Below are positions 1-6,322 of a DNA stretch of 10,257 nt, piece after piece. The notes under the pieces are model-generated. The model saw nothing but the letters and a program-made list of their open reading frames with translations, searched no databases and had not been told where the DNA came from. Numbering within the stretch: the stretch's first letter is position 1; every line of letters begins with the position of its first letter. This stretch comes from an uncultured Lachnospiraceae bacterium (GTDB lineage Bacteria > Bacillota > Clostridia > Lachnospirales > Lachnospiraceae), in assembly GCA_910585995.1 (NCBI GenBank), contig CAJUGG010000019.1:1-10257 (forward strand), read 5' to 3'. The position numbers and the translations under genes were made by a program.

Positions 1-148
1 CTGACTCGACAAATGTCTGCATAGAATGTATCGGACAGAGCACCGTTTTTGTCTGTTCCAGTCGTACACGTGAGACGTGTTCGCCTGGCTCATACAAAAA
101 CGGTGCTCTGTCCGCTCCAATCTACACAGCACTATTTGTGCGAGTCAG
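1..148. repeat. Family A long-hairpin repeat, copy 1 (may extend left of the window)
   Basis: This is one long imperfect hairpin. The outer arms 1-14 and 134-148 pair with one bulged base. A semi-paired conserved segment follows (15-31 against 115-132). Next comes a perfect 21-bp inner stem (32-52 with 94-114), and then an apical domain with CCAG (58-61) pairing CTGG (85-88) and ACACGT (66-71) pairing ACGTGT (75-80) around a GAG loop. Copy 2 at 4425-4692 shares the conserved segment and apical domain almost base for base, but its inner and outer stems have different, internally complementary sequences. I see no transposase or reading frame. The orientation is the same as copy 2. The functional strand is unclear. 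The left limit is cut by the window edge. Confidence 0.85.
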
Positions 149-225
149 GGTGCCCCCCTTTTGCGACAGCTTCATTTTTGCGTATGATTTTGGTTGGCTG
201 TGTGTATTTGTGGGTGAAATAATGG

Positions 226-254
226 TTGACAAAGTATGGGGGGAAAAATATAAT
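226..254 (+). promoter_or_regulatory. SigA-type promoter of aspS
   Basis: A perfect -35 box TTGACA (226-231) and a perfect -10 box TATAAT (249-254) are separated by 17 bp. Transcription is predicted to start near 261, giving a leader of about 70 nt before the aspS start. That is too short for a T-box riboswitch, and none is seen. Bases 149-225, between repeat copy 1 and this promoter, hold nothing I can identify. Confidence 0.85.
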
Positions 255-331
255 GTTCCATGTTAGAATATTAGTTATGAGAAAGAACTACGTTGTGGTG
301 AAGTAATAGGAAGAGAATGAGGAGAATGAAT

Positions 332-2122
332 ATGACGGAATCGATGAAGGGGCTTCACAGGAGTCACAGGTGCACAGAGTTTGGGGTTGGTAATATTGGT
401 GAGTATGTGACTGTGATGGGATGGGTCCAGAAGAGCAGGAATAAAGGTGGTATTATCTTTGTGGATCTGAGGGATCGCTCCGGGATCTTGCAGTTGATTT
501 TTGAGGAGGCGGACTGTGGAGCAGAGCATTTTGCCAAGGCAGAGAGGCTTAGAAGTGAGTTTGTGATTGCTGTCTGCGGTAAGGTGGAGGCGCGTTCTGG
601 TGCAGTGAATAAGAACCTGGCTACTGGAGAGATTGAGATCCGGGTGGAGGAGCTTCGGATTTTGTCAGAGGCGCAGACGCCTCCGTTTCCGATTGAGGCG
701 GATTCTAAGACGAAAGAGGAGATGAGGCTTCGGTATCGGTTTTTGGATCTTAGGAGACCGGATATTCAGAGTAAGTTGATGTTGAGAAGCCGGGTGGCTA
801 CTAAGGTGCGTGCGGTGTTGGCTGAGGAGGGGTTTTTGGAGATTGAGACGCCGATTCTGATCAAGAGTACGCCGGAGGGGGCTAGGGATTATCTGGTGCC
901 GAGTCGTGTGCATCAGGGAAAATTTTATGCGCTTCCGCAGTCTCCACAGTTATTTAAACAACTTTTGATGTGTTCCGGGTATGACCGGTATTTCCAGATT
1001 GCAAAATGTTTCCGGGATGAGGATTTGCGGGCGGACAGGCAGCCGGAATTTACCCAGATTGATATGGAGATGTCTTTTGTGGATGTGGATGATGTGATCG
1101 GGGTCAATGAGCGCCTGCTTCAAAAAGTCTTTCAGGACGCGATTGGGCTGGAGATCTCGCTGCCGCTTCCACGGATGACTTGGCAGGAGGCTATGGACCG
1201 TTATGGTTCGGACAAGCCGGATACTCGTTTTGGGATGGAGCTTAAGGATGTCTCGGAGGTGGTAAAGGACTGTGGCTTTAGTGTCTTTACTGGTGCGCTG
1301 GAGCATGGCGGAAGCGTGCGCGGCATCAATGCTGAGGGACAGGGGCAGATGCCGAGGAAGAAGATCGATGCGCTTGTGGAGTTTGCCAAGGGGTATGGAG
1401 CGAAAGGATTGGCCTATGTGGCGATACAGGCGGACGGCAGTTATAAATCTTCCTTTGTGAAATTTATGACAGAGGAACAGATGAAGGCGCTGGTGGAGGT
1501 CATGGGCGGAAAGCCGGGGGATCTTCTGCTGTTTGCGGCGGACCGGAATAAGATTGTGTGGGATGTGCTGGGCAACTTGAGACTGGAGATTGCCCGTAAT
1601 GCAGGGATGATTCCGGAGGGACAGTTCCATTTTCTGTGGGTGACAGAGTTCCCGCTTCTGGAGTGGTCTGAGGATCAGAAGCGCTTTGTGGCGATGCATC
1701 ATCCGTTTACCATGCCGATGGAAGAGGATCTTGACAAGCTGGACAGCGATCCGGGAGCGGTGCGTGCCAAAGCATATGATATCGTGCTGAATGGCACAGA
1801 GCTTGGAGGCGGTTCGGTGCGTATCTTCCAGGCGGATATCCAGGAGAAGATGTTTGAGGTGTTGGGATTTACCAAGGAGCAGGCACAGGAGCGTTTTGGG
1901 TTCTTGCTGGAGGCATTCCAGTATGGAGTTCCGCCTCACGCGGGGCTTGCCTATGGGTTTGACCGTATGATGATGCTGATGACCGGGGCGGACAGTATCC
2001 GCGAGGTGATCGCCTTCCCGAAAGTCAAAGACGCGTCGGATCTTATGACCAATGCACCGGATGTGGTGGACCAGGTACAGTTAGAAGAGCTGGGAATTGC
2101 GATTACAAAAGAGGAACAATAG
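332..2122 (+). CDS. aspS: Aspartyl-tRNA synthetase (class II, bacterial type)
   Basis: This enzyme charges tRNA-Asp with aspartate in the cytoplasm for translation. The N-terminal OB-fold anticodon-binding domain covers about residues 1-110, and the class II catalytic core follows. Motif 2 is seen as FRDEDLRADRQPEFTQ (about residues 227-242), and motif 3 as GLAYGFDR (about 538-545) with its ATP-binding arginine. Between them lies the bacterial GAD insertion domain. The C-terminus carries the family-typical REVIAFPK stretch. I chose the ATG at 332, giving 596 residues, because AGGAG at 320-324 lies 7 nt upstream. The in-frame ATGs at 317 and 326 are alternatives with poorer spacing. The length is normal for bacterial AspRS. 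The gene appears to be transcribed alone from the promoter at 226-254. The sequence does not tell me whether it also charges tRNA-Asn. Confidence 0.98.
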   Translation: MTESMKGLHRSHRCTEFGVGNIGEYVTVMGWVQKSRNKGGIIFVDLRDRSGILQLIFEEADCGAEHFAKAERLRSEFVIAVCGKVEARSGAVNKNLATGEIEIRVEELRILSEAQTPPFPIEADSKTKEEMRLRYRFLDLRRPDIQSKLMLRSRVATKVRAVLAEEGFLEIETPILIKSTPEGARDYLVPSRVHQGKFYALPQSPQLFKQLLMCSGYDRYFQIAKCFRDEDLRADRQPEFTQIDMEMSFVDVDDVIGVNERLLQKVFQDAIGLEISLPLPRMTWQEAMDRYGSDKPDTRFGMELKDVSEVVKDCGFSVFTGALEHGGSVRGINAEGQGQMPRKKIDALVEFAKGYGAKGLAYVAIQADGSYKSSFVKFMTEEQMKALVEVMGGKPGDLLLFAADRNKIVWDVLGNLRLEIARNAGMIPEGQFHFLWVTEFPLLEWSEDQKRFVAMHHPFTMPMEEDLDKLDSDPGAVRAKAYDIVLNGTELGGGSVRIFQADIQEKMFEVLGFTKEQAQERFGFLLEAFQYGVPPHAGLAYGFDRMMMLMTGADSIREVIAFPKVKDASDLMTNAPDVVDQVQLEELGIAITKEEQ

Positions 2123-2126
2123 AGGA

Positions 2127-2169
2127 AAGGTGTTGGCTTTGCTATGGGCGGGTTGACACCTTATTTTTA
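2127..2169 (+). terminator. Possible intrinsic terminator after aspS
   Basis: The arms AAGGTGT (2127-2133) and ACACCTT (2156-2162) are complementary and are followed by a T-rich tract at 2161-2168. The loop is long and the stem short, so this is a weak candidate. It is nevertheless well placed, 5 bases after the aspS stop codon and before the next promoter. Confidence 0.45.
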
Positions 2170-2186
2170 TGGGGGATTTAATATTT

Positions 2187-2223
2187 CAATAAAAATTTAT
2201 TGTAATTCGATAAAAATATATTG
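2187..2223. promoter_or_regulatory. Twin 16-bp AT-rich palindromes, likely operator
   Basis: Bases 2187-2202 form the palindrome CAATAAA-AA-TTTATTG. Bases 2208-2223 repeat it with two substitutions (CGATAAA-AA-TATATTG). The two boxes start 21 bp apart, two helical turns, so they lie on the same DNA face. The second runs into the -35 hexamer at 2221-2226, which suggests repression. The small Cro/CI-type protein encoded two genes downstream is the obvious candidate to bind here. That is an inference from position and symmetry, not from a known consensus. Confidence 0.5.
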
Positions 2224-2249
2224 ACATTTTTGGGGCATGGAGATATGAT
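2221..2249 (+). promoter_or_regulatory. SigA-type promoter of the DUF2975-XRE-DUF4173 operon
   Basis: A -35 box TTGACA (2221-2226) and a -10 box TATGAT (2244-2249) are separated by 17 bp. The predicted transcription start is near 2256, which leaves a leader of about 120 nt before the first gene. The -35 overlaps the second AT-rich palindrome. Confidence 0.8.
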
Positions 2250-2280
2250 GTAAAAAATAGCAAACAGCAATGAACCAAAC

Positions 2281-2341
2281 AAGCCCCAGGAGGATTTTAT
2301 GACGCGGAAGCGGCAGAAAATGCTCCTAGATTAGGGGGCTT
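2281..2341 (+). promoter_or_regulatory. Leader hairpin with sequestered Shine-Dalgarno
   Basis: In the untranslated leader, AAGCCCC (2281-2287) is exactly complementary to GGGGCTT (2335-2341). Inside that pairing, AGGAG (2288-2292) can pair with CTCCT (2323-2327). A perfect ribosome binding site, AGGAGG at 2288-2293, is thus buried in the stem. It precedes a very short reading frame at 2299-2334. The arrangement resembles a translational leader switch. No run of T follows, so I do not call it a transcription attenuator. The function is inferred from pairing only. Confidence 0.4.
2299..2334 (+). CDS. Possible 11-residue leader peptide
   Basis: A perfect AGGAGG lies 5 nt upstream of this ATG. 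The short frame reads MTRKRQKMLLD and then TAG. It is strongly basic in its first half. Its 3' part contains the CTCCT that can pair with its own Shine-Dalgarno, so a ribosome on this frame would open the hairpin. The strong ribosome binding site argues that it may be translated, but length alone cannot support a gene. It could instead be chance within a structured leader. Confidence 0.25.
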   Translation: MTRKRQKMLLD

Positions 2342-2378
2342 GGGAGGGAAATTGCGGAACTTAAATAAAGGGGTTGTA

Positions 2379-2864
2379 ATGATGAAACAGAAGGAGATGT
2401 CCAGATATTTAAAAGCAATTACGATAGGTGTCGGCGTGTTGTTGTTGATCTTTGTGAGTTGGTTTTTGCCGATGGTATTAAAGGAACCTTTTGGGACGAT
2501 TGCAGGAAAGAGAGGTTATCAGGGGACGTGTATCTTAGTGGCGGTCAGCGCTTTGCCGGCTTTGCTGTGTCTGATACGGTTCTGGGGAATCTGTGACAGC
2601 ATCTCGAAAGACAGTTCGTTTTCAGAGGAAAATGCGTGGAGGCTTAAGAGGATGAGCCAGTATATGTTGTTGGATATGATCTTATATACGGGCTTTTTGG
2701 TCTGGTATGTTGCGGCGAGATGGTATCAGAGACTGCTGTGGATGATGTTTCCGATCTTGTTAGCGATCTTTATCAGCCTGACTCTGACGGTTGTCTGCGC
2801 TGTATTGTCTCATCTGGTACAACGGGCAAGTGAGCTGCAAAAAGAACAGGAGCTGACGATATGA
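2379..2864 (+). CDS. DUF2975 family membrane protein (YoaS-like)
   Basis: This is a small integral membrane protein of 161 residues with about four predicted transmembrane helices, the first near residues 11-33. Two stretches are typical of DUF2975: DSSFSEENAWRLKRMSQY in the middle, and the C-terminal tail LVQRASELQKEQELTI. No biochemical function is established for the family. In Firmicutes it is commonly followed by a small Cro/CI-type regulator, as in the Bacillus yoaS/yozG pair, and the same is seen here. The start is at ATG 2379 (or the adjacent ATG 2382), preceded by AAAGGGG at 2367-2373. An upstream in-frame TTG at 2340 lies in the leader hairpin and has no ribosome binding site. The stop overlaps the next start as ATGA, indicating translational coupling. 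Confidence 0.88.
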   Translation: MMKQKEMSRYLKAITIGVGVLLLIFVSWFLPMVLKEPFGTIAGKRGYQGTCILVAVSALPALLCLIRFWGICDSISKDSSFSEENAWRLKRMSQYMLLDMILYTGFLVWYVAARWYQRLLWMMFPILLAIFISLTLTVVCAVLSHLVQRASELQKEQELTI

Positions 2865-3070
2865 TAGTGATAAATATTGATGTGATGTTGGCCAGGCGCA
2901 AGATGAGTGTGACAGAGCTTTCGTCAAGGGTCGGGATTACGATGGCCAATATTTCGATCCTGAAAAATGGAAAGGCAAAAGCGATTAAAATCAGTACCTT
3001 GAATGAGATCTGCCGGGCGCTAGACTGTCAGCCGGGGGATCTGCTGGAATATGTAGAGGAGGAAGATTGA
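2861..3070 (+). CDS. Small Cro/CI (XRE) family transcriptional regulator (YozG-like)
   Basis: This 69-residue protein consists almost entirely of one helix-turn-helix domain. ARRKMSVTELSSRVGITMANISILKNG (about residues 10-36) holds the two HTH helices. ISTLNEICRALDCQPGDLLEY (about 44-64) is the typical C-terminal helix pair of this type. It probably binds DNA as a dimer. The start overlaps the DUF2975 stop by four bases, with AGGAG at 2848-2852 upstream. In this family the regulator is nearly always encoded beside a DUF2975 protein. Autoregulation at the two palindromes at 2187-2223 is a reasonable inference. The protein has no ligand-binding domain, so any sensing would have to come from a partner, possibly the membrane proteins of the same operon. 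Confidence 0.93.
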   Translation: MIVINIDVMLARRKMSVTELSSRVGITMANISILKNGKAKAIKISTLNEICRALDCQPGDLLEYVEEED

Positions 3071-3071
3071 A

Positions 3072-4415
3072 ATGGAATTTAAGGAACAGAATGGTGAGAT
3101 TCAGATCCATGAGGTAAAGAGACCGCCTGTGGTATTTCCTGAATGTGAAACGGCTGACCGGTTATTTGCGCTGCTCTATTTTCTGGTGGGCTATGGATTT
3201 ATATTTGTCGTATCCAGCAGGTACTTTGAGTCGTATCTGGCAATCTTTACGCTATGTTATGGGGCGGTTGTGCTGTCGTATCTGTATCTGAAGGGGAAGG
3301 CGGAGACTCTTTCTAAGGAGAGTTGGTTTTGGTTTTTGGTGATGCTTTCGATGGGGCTTACGTATGCATTTTATAGTGTGTGGGGGATCTTGCAAGTGTT
3401 GGCACTGATGATGGTGGCGGCTTACTGGACACTTTTGACTACTGATAGACTGTTAAAATGCAACAGGACATCGGAGTGGGTGTTTTTTGATGTCTGGAAT
3501 GCCATGGTGGTGGTTCCTTTTTGCAATTTTGGCTGTCAGGTTCGGGTGCTTTTTCGTCGCGCTGAGGAAAAAGAGGGAGAGAAGGAGAAGGGAAAGATCG
3601 GGGCGGTGCTTCTTGGGCTGGTACTGGTGTTTCCGGTACTGATGATTGTCCTTCCGCTGTTAAGCAGTGCGGATGCAGGTTTTGAGCATCTGGTGGGGAA
3701 TCTTTTGCAGTATATCGGGGATCATCTAATGTTGGTGTTTCTGCGGATTCTCTTTGCGATTCCGGTATCTTTTTATCTGTTTGGGCTGGTGTTTGGCGGG
3801 GTGCATGGGAGAAATACGGAGCGGATCAAGGTCTCCTCGTTGATGGAGACGAAGAGGCAGATGCGGGTGGTTGCGGATACGACGGTCTGTACGGCGCTTT
3901 TGGTGCTTTGTTTCGTCTATCTGCTGTTTATCGGACTGCAGGGGAGTTATCTGTTTTCTGCGTTTGCGGGAGGGCTTCCGGAGGAATTTACGTATGCGGA
4001 ATATGCCAGGAGAGGGTTTTTTGAGCTTTGTCAGATTGGGGTTTGGAATTTGGTTTTGTTGTGGAGCGCAGGGGCGTTTGCTAAGAGCGGGGAGGAGAAG
4101 CATCGGGGGCTTGAGGGGCTGAAGGTGTTGTTATCGGTGCTTACGCTGCTGCTTTTGATGACGGCGATTAGTAAGATGGGGATGTATATGAGTGTCTATG
4201 GACTGACAGTGCGCAGGATTCTGCCGCTTGTGCTGATGCTGTGGATGGTGCTGGTGTTTGTGTCGGTGCTGGTGCGGCAGAAGAAGGAGTTTGAGGTGGT
4301 GAGAGTCTGTGTGCTGGCGGGGGCGGTGATGTTTTGTCTGTTGTGTGTCTGCCCGGTGGAGAAGTGGGTGGAGGTGTATAATGTTTGGGCGAGAGCGAGG
4401 GGGTTGATTGTATAA
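3072..4415 (+). CDS. DUF4153/DUF4173-type polytopic membrane protein
   Basis: The protein has 447 residues, with a short charged N-terminal cytoplasmic stretch (about residues 1-30) and then roughly a dozen hydrophobic segments. The diagnostic motif is MYMSVYGLTVRR, with YGLT at residues 376-379 near the C-terminus. DUF4173 proteins carry the same YGLT-x2-R signature before their last helices. No function is established for the family. AGGAGG at 3057-3062 lies 9 nt before the ATG, which is separated from the upstream regulator's stop by a single base. The gene is therefore the third member of the DUF2975-XRE operon. This gene trio suggests a regulated membrane module, perhaps responding to envelope conditions, but that is conjecture. 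Its 3' end lies 9 bases before the arm of repeat copy 2. Confidence 0.85.
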   Translation: MEFKEQNGEIQIHEVKRPPVVFPECETADRLFALLYFLVGYGFIFVVSSRYFESYLAIFTLCYGAVVLSYLYLKGKAETLSKESWFWFLVMLSMGLTYAFYSVWGILQVLALMMVAAYWTLLTTDRLLKCNRTSEWVFFDVWNAMVVVPFCNFGCQVRVLFRRAEEKEGEKEKGKIGAVLLGLVLVFPVLMIVLPLLSSADAGFEHLVGNLLQYIGDHLMLVFLRILFAIPVSFYLFGLVFGGVHGRNTERIKVSSLMETKRQMRVVADTTVCTALLVLCFVYLLFIGLQGSYLFSAFAGGLPEEFTYAEYARRGFFELCQIGVWNLVLLWSAGAFAKSGEEKHRGLEGLKVLLSVLTLLLLMTAISKMGMYMSVYGLTVRRILPLVLMLWMVLVFVSVLVRQKKEFEVVRVCVLAGAVMFCLLCVCPVEKWVEVYNVWARARGLIV

Positions 4416-4424
4416 GGGGGGGAC

Positions 4425-4692
4425 GGGTCTGCCGCCAGCAAGGGGGTGAGGGAGAGGGACAGGTCTGCCACCAGCAAGGGCTTGGGAGGAGCGTCTAATG
4501 TCTGCATAGAGTGTATCGGACAGTGTACAAAGTTTGTATGCTCCAATCGGACACGTAAACGTGTTCGCTTGGCTCATACAAACTTTGTACACTGTCCGCT
4601 CCAATCTACACAGCACTATTAGATGCTCCTCCCAAGCCCTTGCTGGTGGCAGACCTGTCCCTCTCCCTCACCCCCTTGCTGGCGGCAGATCC
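4425..4692. repeat. Family A long-hairpin repeat, copy 2, with 75-nt outer arms
   Basis: The outer arms 4425-4499 and 4618-4692 are inverted copies matching at 73 of 75 positions without gaps. The conserved family A segments follow (4500-4516 and 4599-4617). A perfect 24-bp inner stem is formed by 4517-4540 with 4575-4598. The apical domain pairs CCAA (4543-4546) with TTGG (4569-4572), and ACACGT (4551-4556) with ACGTGT (4559-4564). Each outer arm contains a 19-nt direct repeat, seen at 4426-4444 and 4462-4480 with one difference. The element fills the gap between two convergent genes (4416-4747), where I find no credible coding region. It could act as a bidirectional transcript end, although no T-tract is present. 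Bases 4693-4747 hold nothing recognisable. Confidence 0.88.
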
Positions 4693-4747
4693 TGGGAGCG
4701 TAGGGAGGCTGTGTACTATAGTGTGTAATATAGATATAGTTAGTTTT

Positions 4748-5335
4748 TTAGAACTCTACTTTGATGAGGCGGATTTCGGTGGCGTGGAAGATGTCGTTGG
4801 TGAAGGAGCCTTTGAGTTCTACAGTCATGTAGGGTTCGAGGTCTTGGAAGGTGGCTTCGGTGTCTTCGTGGGTTTCGCTGCTGCTTTGGATGGTGCGGAG
4901 GTAGAAGTGGGTGTCTTCGTCGAAGAGGACTTGGATCAGGTCGGAGTCGGGGATATCGGCGTTGGAGGAGGGACCTCCGCTGACTATGCTGCCGTCTTCG
5001 AGGATTTCGACATATTTTTCGGCTATGTAGAAGGTATCGGATTCTAGTTTCCAGACGGTGCCTTCAAAGTCGGCGTCTATGATGGCGGCGACTTCCGGGG
5101 AGAGGACGTGCCATCGGCCTTCCGTGGCTTCGGTGGCTGGATCTGGGGCGGAGGCTTGGGGTTCTTCGGATGGTTCGCTGCCGGATGGATCTTCTATTGG
5201 AGATTCTTCATTTGGAGTCTCTTCTTGTGTGGGGGTATTAGCCGGGGTGTCAGAAGAACTGCAGCCGATGGTTATGAAGCTGAGAGTGCAGAGGGTGCTT
5301 AAGAGTATCAGTGTGTGTTTTGCTTTGAGTTTCAT
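4748..5335 (-). CDS. Small secreted lipoprotein with DUF5666-like domain
   Basis: The product has 195 residues. A basic start (KLKAK) and a hydrophobic helix end in TIGC, giving a lipobox-type cysteine at residue 25 for lipid attachment at the outer face of the membrane. Residues 26-72 are a low-complexity linker rich in Pro, Glu, Ser and Thr, typical of a spacer through the cell wall. Residues 80-195 form a compact beta-rich domain. Its DFEGTVWKL start and its DLEPYMTVELKGS...HATEIRLIKV ending resemble DUF5666, but the match is by pattern only. I chose the ATG at 5335 because AGGAGG (complement of 5344-5349) lies 8 nt upstream. A longer frame beginning at 5374 would start inside the predicted -10 box. 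The function is unknown; it may be an extracytoplasmic stress or binding protein. It is convergent with the DUF4173 gene and divergent from aat. Confidence 0.85.
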   Translation of the reverse strand: MKLKAKHTLILLSTLCTLSFITIGCSSSDTPANTPTQEETPNEESPIEDPSGSEPSEEPQASAPDPATEATEGRWHVLSPEVAAIIDADFEGTVWKLESDTFYIAEKYVEILEDGSIVSGGPSSNADIPDSDLIQVLFDEDTHFYLRTIQSSSETHEDTEATFQDLEPYMTVELKGSFTNDIFHATEIRLIKVEF

Positions 5336-5369
5336 AGTGATTTCCTCCTGTTTTCTAAAATATGGATGT

Positions 5370-5403
5370 ATCATAGCACAAGAATCTCTAAATTTTCTCT
5401 AAA
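5370..5403 (-). promoter_or_regulatory. Lipoprotein promoter with 11-bp direct repeats
   Basis: On the minus strand a -10 box TATGAT (complement of 5370-5375) lacks a consensus -35. The -35 region is instead covered by two identical octamers TTTAGAGA (complements of 5385-5392 and 5396-5403) whose starts are exactly 11 bp apart. This spacing and position are typical of sites for OmpR/PhoB-family response regulators, which activate promoters with poor -35 boxes. No such regulator is encoded in the window. Confidence 0.5.
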
Positions 5404-5497
5404 ATGGCAATTGCGAATGGCTGGGATTTGGCATAGGATGGGGATGGGGGATTTGTAGTATTTTTTGGGTGAAAATAGTGCTGTAAGGGAGCGAATA

Positions 5498-5506
5498 TGA
5501 TATAAT
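5498..5506 (+). promoter_or_regulatory. Extended -10 promoter of aat
   Basis: TG-A-TATAAT at 5498-5506 is an extended -10 element with a perfect hexamer. The expected -35 position (5478-5483, GTGCTG) is non-consensus, as is common with extended -10 promoters. Transcription should begin near 5513, about 29 bases before the aat start. Confidence 0.65.
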
Positions 5507-5541
5507 AAAAAAAGGTCATAGTTGGAAAGAAGGGATGAGAG

Positions 5542-6192
5542 ATGCCAATATTTCGTCTGAAAGAGAATGAGATTAGTTTTCCTAATCCCAGACTTGCGGA
5601 GGATGATGGGCTTTTGGCCGTGGGCGGGGATTTGAGTGTGGAGCGGCTGTTGTTGGGATATTCAAATGGGATCTTTCCTTGGTATAATCCGGGGGAGGAG
5701 ATTATGTGGTGGTGTCCGAAGGAGAGATATCTGATCTTTCCGGGGGAGATTCATGTGTCACATTCTATGAAAAAATTTATTAAGAGACATAAGATGGAGA
5801 TTATCATGAATCGGGATTTTAAGGATACGATGCATAGGTGCCGGATGATGAGAGAGGAGGAGGGTACTTGGATTGGGGATGATATGGAGGCGGCGTACTT
5901 TGAATTGTTTCAGAGAGGGTTTGCTTTGAGTGTGGAGTCTTATGAGGATGGGATGCTGGCTGGAGGGCTTTATGGGGTGGTGCTTGGGAAATGTTTCTTT
6001 GGAGAGAGTATGTTTTCACAGCGGGAGAATGGTTCAAAGGCGGCTTTGATTGCTTTGGCGGGTGTTTTGAGGGATAAGAATTTTCGGTTTATTGACTGTC
6101 AGTTTCATACGGAGCATCTGGAGAGTATGGGGGGACGGTATGTGAGTTTTGACCGTTATGAGGAGCTTTTGCGGGACGGGAGCAGGCAGTGA
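5542..6192 (+). CDS. aat: Leucyl/phenylalanyl-tRNA--protein transferase
   Basis: This cytoplasmic enzyme moves Leu or Phe from its aminoacyl-tRNA onto the N-terminus of proteins that begin with Arg or Lys. In the N-end rule pathway this marks them for degradation through ClpS and a Clp protease. The 216-residue length is normal. Family motifs are clear: GLLAVGGDLS (23-32), GIFPWYNPGEEIMWW (43-57), HVSHSMKKF (71-79), TWIGDDMEAAY (109-119), GGLYGVVLGKCFFGESMFS (141-159) and IDCQFHTEHLESMGG (184-198). Glu155, Asp185 and Gln187 correspond to the catalytic residues of the E. coli enzyme. AGGGA at 5531-5535 lies 6 nt before the ATG. The gene appears to be transcribed alone from the extended -10 promoter. 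No clpS or clpA is present in the window. I see no clear terminator after it. Confidence 0.97.
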   Translation: MPIFRLKENEISFPNPRLAEDDGLLAVGGDLSVERLLLGYSNGIFPWYNPGEEIMWWCPKERYLIFPGEIHVSHSMKKFIKRHKMEIIMNRDFKDTMHRCRMMREEEGTWIGDDMEAAYFELFQRGFALSVESYEDGMLAGGLYGVVLGKCFFGESMFSQRENGSKAALIALAGVLRDKNFRFIDCQFHTEHLESMGGRYVSFDRYEELLRDGSRQ

Positions 6193-6322
6193 GACGGCTG
6201 TCAGGACTGCTGATCCCATGTCTGTATCACTGGAAAATCTTCTGAATCCATCCGACGCTTATTGTTTTATGGTGGGATTTATGTTACACTTAGAACGGAT
6301 TTTTTGAGAAAATATGTGGAAA

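Noticed and set aside
1..148. An insertion sequence end or attachment site
   Set aside because: No transposase or recombinase reading frame and no clear target-site duplication is visible. The stems differ between the two copies, unlike terminal inverted repeats of one insertion sequence.
255..331. A possible T-box riboswitch before the aminoacyl-tRNA synthetase gene
   Set aside because: The predicted leader is only about 70 nt, and I see neither the T-box sequence nor a terminator/antiterminator pair.
950..1939. A 329-codon open frame on the minus strand opposite aspS
   Set aside because: It is fully inside aspS, its composition (rich in His, Leu, Arg) mirrors the GC-biased codon positions of aspS, and it has no recognisable motif or promoter.
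4131..4728. Several open frames on both strands across repeat copy 2 and the end of the DUF4173 gene
   Set aside because: They read through the palindrome arms, encode the same low-complexity phrase from the inverted copies, and lack domains or ribosome binding sites.
4640..5402. Plus-strand open frames opposite the lipoprotein gene
   Set aside because: The minus-strand gene has a lipobox signal peptide, a perfect AGGAGG with 8-nt spacing and a domain-like C-terminus. The plus-strand frames are its antisense shadow, rich in Gly, Val and Phe.
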